From positions 1 to 42,327 of the forward strand of contig PFLP01000053.1 in NCBI GenBank assembly GCA_002784625.1: a DNA stretch of 42,327 bases, read 5' to 3'. The notes under the pieces were generated by a model. It had not been told where the DNA came from. It saw only the letters and a program-made list of their open reading frames with translations, and searched no databases. Position numbers and translations under genes: made by a program. Below, piece after piece: positions 36,715-42,327 of the stretch. Source of the stretch: Candidatus Pacebacteria bacterium CG_4_10_14_0_8_um_filter_42_14 (lineage in GTDB: Bacteria; Patescibacteriota; Microgenomatia; UBA1400; PJMF01). How positions within the stretch are numbered: position 1 is the stretch's first letter; the number at the start of each line of letters is the position of its first letter.

Positions 36715-37310
36715 GTTACTTTTGGTAAAGCGCCGAGTGTAGAAACTGGCCAGTACCTCACAAATGCCCTGCCGACAATGCTTTCGCTTGAGATAGGCCC
36801 CCAAGCTCTAGAGTCGCTGGAATGAGGCCTGTTATCGCCTGAGACGAAGTATTCATCGGGTCCCAGAGTTATAGTTCTATTGTTGGCCGTGAAGTTGCCA
36901 GCATCTGTAACAACGGTATCTGCCAAATATTGAGACTCGTCCACTGGTTGGTTATTAACAAAGATTGTGGAGTCATTTACTCTGACAGTTTCACCTGGTA
37001 AACCAATCACTCGTTTAATAAAATCGCAACCAGTTCCCTCTGGGCAGTTAGCGGCCGGAGGGGCATGAAAAACAACAACATCGCCACGTTGGGGAGTTCC
37101 AACTCTGTAGCTGACCTTATCTGTGAGTAGATAATCTCCAGATTCGAAGTTTGGGAACATGGATTTACCATTCACCTGATGAGGTTGTAGTAAAAATAAG
37201 TAGACGACTAAAAATAGTGATAGGCCAATTACAATCGTTTCGATGAAATCGAGAACTAGGGTAGAGAAGGATTTTAGGATAACTAACATGAACTTGGCCA
37301 TTATCACCAT
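36702..37310 (-). CDS. lepB: Signal peptidase I
   Basis: N-terminal TM, catalytic Ser region 'HQVNGKSMFPNFESGDYLLTDK', Lys region 'CDFIKRVIGLPGETV', 'YFVSGDNRPHSSDSRAWGPIS'; exact start uncertain (three in-frame ATGs). Confidence 0.93.
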   Translation of the reverse strand: MVIMAKFMLVILKSFSTLVLDFIETIVIGLSLFLVVYLFLLQPHQVNGKSMFPNFESGDYLLTDKVSYRVGTPQRGDVVVFHAPPAANCPEGTGCDFIKRVIGLPGETVRVNDSTIFVNNQPVDESQYLADTVVTDAGNFTANNRTITLGPDEYFVSGDNRPHSSDSRAWGPISSESIVGRAFVRYWPVSTLGALPKVTYAF

Positions 37311-37340
37311 TCACCGCTGGAGTTTCAAGGACTAAATAGG

Positions 37341-37346
37341 GATAAT
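37341..37346 (+). promoter_or_regulatory. -10-like GATAAT 6 nt before flippase ATG
   Basis: Sequence AATAGGGATAATgcattcATG. Confidence 0.4.
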
Positions 37347-37352
37347 GCATTC

Positions 37353-38576
37353 ATGGGCTATACAAAACAGGCAGTGCATGGATTCGGTTGGCAGACTTTT
37401 TTAAAGATTGGATCAGCTGGTCTGGTACTTGGAAAAATAGCTGTTCTATCAAGACTATTAACTCCTGAAGACTTTGGAATTTTCGCGATAATTGCTATTG
37501 CTTTGGGGCTTGTAGAGGCCAGTACGCAGACCGGAATTAATACAACGATTTTGCAATCAAATCGTAGTATTAGTTACTTTATCGACACTGCCTGGGTTAT
37601 AGCAATTGTTAGAGGTCTAATTATTGCCATAATTATGAGTATTCTTGGGTTCGGTTTAAGCATTTATTATGACAAAGAAAACTTACGCTTTCTGATAGCG
37701 TTGGCTGCATTAGTGCCCATAGCCAAAGGCTTCATTAATCCCAGCATAATTTTATTTCAAAAAGAGTTTCGGTTTTTGCATGAAGCTTTGTTCAGACTTA
37801 GTTTGCTTTTCGTCGAGATTTTAGTTGCGATCGTCGTTGCTTTTTTCTTTCACTCTGTCTTGGCACTTGTAGTGGCAATAATTGCCAGTGCGATTTTTGA
37901 AGTTTTTCTTTCTTTTAAGATATTTAGCACCAGACCAACCTTCTCGTTTCACACGGGTCGTGCCAAGGAAATTCTTATAAATGCTCGCGGATTGAGTCCA
38001 GCGGCCTTACTAATCTATGTTCTGGATAATGTTGACGACTTAATTATCGGAAAACAACTTGGCGCTTACAGTCTCGGTCTTTATCACAACTCGTATGCCC
38101 TTGGTCACAAACTCAACTACGATATTTCCAAAGCTCTTAACCACTCAACATTCCCTGTCTATACTAAAATTGCCGAGGATAGACTTCGTCTTCGAGATGC
38201 ATTCGCAAAGTCTTCCCTAGCATTTATGGCTTTTGCTGTTTTTATTACATTACCTGCAATACTATTTCCAACTCAGATAGTAGCTATTATTTTGGGCGAT
38301 CAGTGGCAAAACGTCGCCTCCGTCTTACCGTTACTTGCGATCGCTGGCCTGGTTCAGTCTGGAAATAACCTCGTTTATAATTTACTTATGGCGACAAAGA
38401 GATACGTCATCCTTAATGCTCATTTATTTTTTAGCGTACTCACCCTTATTGGTGGCTTACTCTATTTTGTAAATAGAAATGGCTTGATTGGGACTGGCCA
38501 GGCTTTGCTTTTGGCCCGATGTATTACTCTGCCCATTTTAGTATTTGGTTTATATGACATCTTCCGCAAACGATAA
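37353..38576 (+). CDS. Wzx-type oligosaccharide/lipopolysaccharide flippase
   Basis: Multi-TM; 'LGKIAVLSRLLTPEDFGIFAIIAIALGLVEASTQTGINTTILQ' typical of polysaccharide biosynthesis transporters. Confidence 0.87.
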   Translation: MGYTKQAVHGFGWQTFLKIGSAGLVLGKIAVLSRLLTPEDFGIFAIIAIALGLVEASTQTGINTTILQSNRSISYFIDTAWVIAIVRGLIIAIIMSILGFGLSIYYDKENLRFLIALAALVPIAKGFINPSIILFQKEFRFLHEALFRLSLLFVEILVAIVVAFFFHSVLALVVAIIASAIFEVFLSFKIFSTRPTFSFHTGRAKEILINARGLSPAALLIYVLDNVDDLIIGKQLGAYSLGLYHNSYALGHKLNYDISKALNHSTFPVYTKIAEDRLRLRDAFAKSSLAFMAFAVFITLPAILFPTQIVAIILGDQWQNVASVLPLLAIAGLVQSGNNLVYNLLMATKRYVILNAHLFFSVLTLIGGLLYFVNRNGLIGTGQALLLARCITLPILVFGLYDIFRKR

Positions 38577-39264
38577 CCTCCTCACCGCCGTTGTTCTGGT
38601 GCACCAGCACGATGTCAGACTGGCAAAGTGTCTCAAGTCTCTTGAACAGTTCCCCGAAGTACTAAAGATTGAGTTGGAATTTATAATTACAGACTTTGCT
38701 GTTGCCAGAAATAAAGCTCTGACTCAGGTAAAAACTCCATGGACCTTTTTTGTTGACAGTGATGAGATCTTGCCAGATGGAGCATATAAAATTATTGAGA
38801 AGGCTATTTTGAGTAACAAGGCAGAGGCATTCTCTTTACTTCGTAAAGACATTTTTCTTGGCAAAAGACTTGAGTATGCAGAGTGGGGGAATCAAAAAGT
38901 TGTGCGAGTAGTTAGAACAAAGGAAACTACTTTTCAAGGCAAAGTCCATGAGGTTCCGACAGCATATGAAACTCAACAGTTGCTGCCAATCACGATAGAA
39001 CACTACGCTCATCACTCAGTGGGAGAATTTCTAGTTTCAGTTGAGAGATACGCAGCTCTTCGAGCAACAGAAATTCGTTCATCGAAAACAAGGTTGATTG
39101 CAGAGTTAATTATCTATCCTCCTGGAAAGTTCATCTGGAATATGGTTTTTCTTTTAGGATTTCTTGACGGTTGGAGGGGGTTAATTTATGCGACAGTGAT
39201 GAGTTATCATTCTGCCATGGTTCGTATCTTTGCCTTGGGAAATACTTTGCAAGATGAAAAATAA
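38554..39264 (+). CDS. Glycosyltransferase family 2 (SunS/WaaE-like)
   Basis: 'FAVARNKALTQVKTPWTFFVDSDEILPDGAYKII', 'VRVVRTKETTFQGKVHEVP'; start chosen at ATG 38554. Confidence 0.8.
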   Translation: MTSSANDNLLTAVVLVHQHDVRLAKCLKSLEQFPEVLKIELEFIITDFAVARNKALTQVKTPWTFFVDSDEILPDGAYKIIEKAILSNKAEAFSLLRKDIFLGKRLEYAEWGNQKVVRVVRTKETTFQGKVHEVPTAYETQQLLPITIEHYAHHSVGEFLVSVERYAALRATEIRSSKTRLIAELIIYPPGKFIWNMVFLLGFLDGWRGLIYATVMSYHSAMVRIFALGNTLQDEK

Positions 39265-40432
39265 GCTTCGAAGAAACAATTGGCTAATCGCAATTACCCT
39301 GCTCGTTTTTGCTCCATTTTCGTTGGGTCAACTTCAGAGAGTAGAGTTTCCATTTGGAGGAGTCTATTTGTTTGAGATCGGTATTGTTTTGTTTCTATTT
39401 TCAATGTTGCCTCGCATAGTTCCAAAATTACTATCAAGATTTCGAAGTTCAAAAATAACAACTAAGTTTCTGATTACTTGGCTAGCTTTATTGACCGTTC
39501 TTGGCTGCTTAAGTTCTGACTCATTAGTTCCTGCTCTCTACATGGCCAGATACCTTTCTTATGGTTTGTTTGCTTTTCTTTTAGTTACTCAGATGCCCAG
39601 ATCTCAATCAAAAAAGTTACCTTCCCTCATTCTTAGCACAGGTTTATTCATGACATTTCTGGGTCTGCTTCAGTATATTTTTCTTCCAGACACTCGCTTT
39701 TTAAGAGCGCTTGGTTGGGACGATCACTACTTTCGAGCCATTGGGACACTCTTAGATCCAAATTACTTTGGTATGCTCATCATTCTCACGCTGAGTTTGG
39801 CTTTTTCGATTCGGGAGAGACTAACTAAACGTCTTTTCTGGTTCTTGTCGACATTTTTGCTAAGTATGTTGGCTCTGACATACTCTAGATCGTCATACTT
39901 ATCTGGTGCTTTTTTTATCATTCTCGCAACTTTTGTTTCCAAAAGTAAAAAATTTGCCTTTTCAATTTCTACAGTCTTGCTTTTCTCAAGTTTAATTTTC
40001 TTGACTGCGCCTAAACCAGGTGGAGAGGGCGTGGATTTACTAAGAACCAGTAGCATTGAAAGTAGAATTTCCCATGAAACAGAGATTAATTCAGACAGCA
40101 CTCTTCAACAGATAATATTTGGCAAAGGTTTGTTTGTACCGAAAATATATTCTAATGATCAAAATTTGGAAATGCCAAACCATGCCAGGCAGCCGAATTC
40201 TATTCTCACCCTTGTCTACAGCGGTTCTGGAATTGTTGGCTTAGTTGTCGCTATTTTTGTTGTTACTAAATTCCTTCGATATCTCTACAAGAAGGACAAA
40301 TATATCACTTTGGGCTTAATCGCTCTACTAATCCATGCCAACTTTAATAACTCAATCTTAGAGCCATTTCTAGCGCTGTTCTGGCTTTTATTAGTAGTCG
40401 TTGTGGAAACTAAAGTTCAAATCGAACGCTGA
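39254..40432 (+). CDS. O-antigen ligase/polymerase family membrane protein
   Basis: Multi-TM; 'GTLLDPNYFGMLIILTLSLAF', 'ALTYSRSSYLSG', 'MPNHARQPNSILTLVYSGSGIVGLVVAIFVV'. Confidence 0.8.
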   Translation: MKNKLRRNNWLIAITLLVFAPFSLGQLQRVEFPFGGVYLFEIGIVLFLFSMLPRIVPKLLSRFRSSKITTKFLITWLALLTVLGCLSSDSLVPALYMARYLSYGLFAFLLVTQMPRSQSKKLPSLILSTGLFMTFLGLLQYIFLPDTRFLRALGWDDHYFRAIGTLLDPNYFGMLIILTLSLAFSIRERLTKRLFWFLSTFLLSMLALTYSRSSYLSGAFFIILATFVSKSKKFAFSISTVLLFSSLIFLTAPKPGGEGVDLLRTSSIESRISHETEINSDSTLQQIIFGKGLFVPKIYSNDQNLEMPNHARQPNSILTLVYSGSGIVGLVVAIFVVTKFLRYLYKKDKYITLGLIALLIHANFNNSILEPFLALFWLLLVVVVETKVQIER

Positions 40433-41135
40433 GTTTCTTTTCGATAGAATTTCCCGCGGCATCGGCGGCCACGATTGTTAATTCGTTATCTCCTTCATTA
40501 AGAAATTGTGAGTGAGAGAAACTGCCGTCTTCTTTAGCATAAGTGAGTTTGCCATTTATGGTGATCTTGACTCCTGGATCAGTCATTCCTGTGATGGCCA
40601 AAGTTTGATTCGACCTGCCTTGGATCGTGGTGCTGGATTCGGGAGAGCTAATTTCTAGGGGAGGAATCTCAGTATCAAGAATTATGCCATAGGCTCTACT
40701 CTGTTGGGATTCATTGCCAGCTTTATCCCTAGCAAAGGTAGTTATATTATTATCGCCTTCAGTTAGTATCACTGCAGTCTCGAAGGAGCCATCTGAACCA
40801 GCAGTTACAGCCTCAGATTCTTGGCCATTAACGATGACAATGACATCGCTCTCAGGTTCAGCGTAACCAAAAAGCGTTAGCTGAGCATCAGTTGTAGCCT
40901 TGGGCGGAGCGGTGAAAGTTGGCGTATATGGTGGCAAAGTATCAGCGGGGGCGAATGGAGTAGCATTGTTGCCAAGAATTGTCGCGGTGATGCCAATAAA
41001 GTTTGGCAAAATTACAAAAACAAAAAGACCGAGAACGACGACTGAAAAGAAAACGAAAAACCAAGTTTGGCGCACGACCTTAGTCTTCTCGTGCTTGAGC
41101 AAACGTGATGAAATGCGACGCGATGGTTTAGGCAT
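40410..41135 (-). CDS. Membrane-anchored protein with two tandem bacterial Ig-like domains
   Basis: Basic N-terminus plus TM; two similar repeats: 'LTLFGYAEPESDVIVIVNGQ...GSFETAVILTEGDNNITTFARDKAGN' and 'LAITGMTDPGVKITINGK...GSFSHSQFLNEGDNELTIVAADAAGN'. Confidence 0.75.
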   Translation of the reverse strand: MPKPSRRISSRLLKHEKTKVVRQTWFFVFFSVVVLGLFVFVILPNFIGITATILGNNATPFAPADTLPPYTPTFTAPPKATTDAQLTLFGYAEPESDVIVIVNGQESEAVTAGSDGSFETAVILTEGDNNITTFARDKAGNESQQSRAYGIILDTEIPPLEISSPESSTTIQGRSNQTLAITGMTDPGVKITINGKLTYAKEDGSFSHSQFLNEGDNELTIVAADAAGNSIEKKLSVRFEL

Positions 41136-41142
41136 ACTCTAG

Positions 41143-41148
41143 AGTATA
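41143..41148 (-). promoter_or_regulatory. Extended -10 (TGtTATACT) 7 nt before the Ig-like protein ATG
   Basis: Minus strand TAGTGTTATACTctagagtATG. Confidence 0.5.
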
Positions 41149-41157
41149 ACACTATGA

Positions 41158-41229
41158 GCCGAGAAGGGGATTCGAACCCCTGACCTACGGTTTACGATAC
41201 CGCCGCTCTACCAACTGAGCTATCTCGGC
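41158..41229 (-). tRNA. tRNA-Thr (anticodon CGU)
   Basis: Minus strand GCCGAGA-TA-GCTC-AGTTGGTA-GAGC-G-GCGGT-ATCGTAA-ACCGT-AGGTC-AGGGG-TTCGAAT-CCCCT-TCTCGGC folds as a full cloverleaf; anticodon loop ATCGTAA; CCA not encoded. Confidence 0.95.
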
Positions 41230-41282
41230 TTGAGGTAGAGAAATTGTATCACGCAGAGGTAGATCATCAGCTTGCAATGCCG

Positions 41283-41288
41283 TACAAT
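41283..41288 (+). promoter_or_regulatory. -10-like TACAAT 8 nt before dedA ATG
   Basis: Sequence GCCGTACAATcacttcctATG. Confidence 0.4.
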
Positions 41289-41296
41289 CACTTCCT

Positions 41297-41959
41297 ATGT
41301 TAAATCTAAAATACCTTATAGATCTCTTTATTCATCTCGACGTGCACTTGGCTAGCTTGATTAATATTCTTGGTAGCTGGTCTTACGTCATGCTTTTCCT
41401 AATCATTTTCGCGGAGACTGGGCTCGTAGTCACTCCTTTTCTCCCAGGAGATTCACTTCTTTTTGCTGCAGGGGCTTTGGCTGGAGGCGGTTACCTAAAT
41501 GTCATGATTATCTATTTCTTAATGCTTGCTGCCGCCATCTTAGGTGATTCTGCAAATTATTGGATTGGACAAAAATTTGGTAGAAAATTATTTAGTAATA
41601 AAGAATCAAAAATCTTTAAACAAGAATACCTAAAACAAACTGAAGAGTTCTATGAAAAATATGGATCGAAAGCGATAATTATCGCTCGTTTTGTGCCAAT
41701 CGTGAGAACTTTTGCTCCATTCGTAGCTGGTATTGGCAACATGCACTATGATCGATTCATCTCATACAATGTGATTGGTGGTTTCATTTGGGTGACTGCC
41801 CTAGTGTTTGCAGGATACTTCTTCGGAGGTCTGGAAATAGTTCAGAAGAACTTTGAGATTGTAGTTCTAGCAATTATTTTTCTCTCTGTACTTCCAGCTA
41901 TTTTTGAGTATGCCAAACATCATGTGGCGAAGAATAAAGCCAAAACTCTGGCTGAATAA
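41297..41959 (+). CDS. DedA/SNARE-associated family membrane protein
   Basis: 'FAETGLVVTPFLPGDSLLFAAGALAGGGYLNV', 'GDSANYWIGQKFGRKLF', 'KYGSKAIIIARFVPIVRTFAPFVAGIGNMHYDRFISYNVIGGFIWV'. Confidence 0.93.
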   Translation: MLNLKYLIDLFIHLDVHLASLINILGSWSYVMLFLIIFAETGLVVTPFLPGDSLLFAAGALAGGGYLNVMIIYFLMLAAAILGDSANYWIGQKFGRKLFSNKESKIFKQEYLKQTEEFYEKYGSKAIIIARFVPIVRTFAPFVAGIGNMHYDRFISYNVIGGFIWVTALVFAGYFFGGLEIVQKNFEIVVLAIIFLSVLPAIFEYAKHHVAKNKAKTLAE

Positions 41960-41987
41960 ATTCTTGAGAGGGCGACAGCTAATAACA

Positions 41988-42215
41988 TCAACGTGATTCT
42001 GCACATTCAGGACAAATTGTATGGGAATTACTGATTGTTGCCCCAATCTTCACAGCTTCCGTTTCTGGCATCCACCTTGGAGAACTCTGAACTCCTCCCC
42101 AAGTTTCTGTACAATACTTTCCAGTGTGACCTGGGAAATGTTTACCTTTTGAACCAGAGCAAGGCTTCCATTCGTTATATCTAATTTGGTCAACTTTTTG
42201 GAGAGTTTCATTCAT
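41988..42215 (-). CDS. Small soluble cysteine-containing protein, possible Zn-binding
   Basis: 75 aa ORF with 'WKPCSGSKGKHFPGHTGKYC' and C-terminal 'HTICPECAESR'; -10-like TAAAAT 5 nt upstream of the ATG on the minus strand. Confidence 0.5.
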   Translation of the reverse strand: MNETLQKVDQIRYNEWKPCSGSKGKHFPGHTGKYCTETWGGVQSSPRWMPETEAVKIGATISNSHTICPECAESR

Positions 42216-42265
42216 ATTAAATTTTAATTTTAGATGTCAGAGTTTTGTTGTATTTTACTGAGGAA

Positions 42266-42292
42266 ACCGTTCCAAAACGGTCACCTTTTTTT
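42266..42292 (+). terminator. Intrinsic-terminator-like hairpin plus T tract, + strand
   Basis: ACCGTT-CCAA-AACGGT followed by CACC and TTTTTTT; no + strand ORF directly upstream. Confidence 0.4.
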
Positions 42293-42327
42293 GTTCATTA
42301 AGCTTGAATGATACTTCTAATTTGCCC

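Noticed and set aside
1-42327. CRISPR arrays, insertion sequences, prophage or defence genes
   Set aside because: Looked for spaced repeats, transposase/integrase motifs and nuclease/toxin motifs; none were apparent by reading.
1-42327. UGA recoded as glycine (as in Gracilibacteria/SR1-type lineages)
   Set aside because: Several clear genes end at TGA (e.g. the sugar transferase at 9175 and ileS at 33022) with no in-frame UGA in conserved proteins; standard code 11 fits.

Overview
The window reads as a gene-dense chromosomal segment using genetic code 11 (UGA works as a stop). Its character is compatible with a Patescibacteria/CPR-type genome; that lineage call is inference. It has three parts. 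(1) 1-11.2 kb: a surface-polysaccharide module with a partial O-antigen ligase-like polymerase, a GT39-like protein, several GT4/GT2 glycosyltransferases, a mannose-1-phosphate guanylyltransferase, a priming sugar transferase and a DUF4012 protein. (2) 11.2-36.7 kb: recO and glyS, then a long division/cell-wall (dcw) cluster: mraZ-rsmH-ftsL-ftsI-murE-yvcK-murC/mpl-murB-murA-mraY-ftsW-murG-ftsQ-ftsA-ftsZ. This is followed by ileS, a second SEDS gene, rplU, a Trm11-like methyltransferase, rpmA and parB. (3) 36.7-42.3 kb: lepB on the minus strand, a flippase, a GT2, a second O-antigen ligase-like protein, a membrane-anchored Ig-like protein, tRNA-Thr(CGU), a DedA protein and a small cysteine-containing ORF. 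I saw no CRISPR array, transposase, prophage or rRNA, and no clear novel multi-gene defence-like system. The most interesting signals are: a recurrent -10-like hexamer 5-9 nt upstream of many start codons, with few Shine-Dalgarno motifs, suggesting widespread leaderless transcripts; several non-canonical Mur enzymes (MurG with a shortened Gly-rich loop, a Mpl-like MurC with an altered P-loop, MurE without its N-terminal domain, MurB with an insertion and Cys in place of Ser); yvcK inside dcw; and a Trm11-like gene with unusual motif IV between rplU and rpmA. All family calls come from reading motifs by eye; no database search was run.
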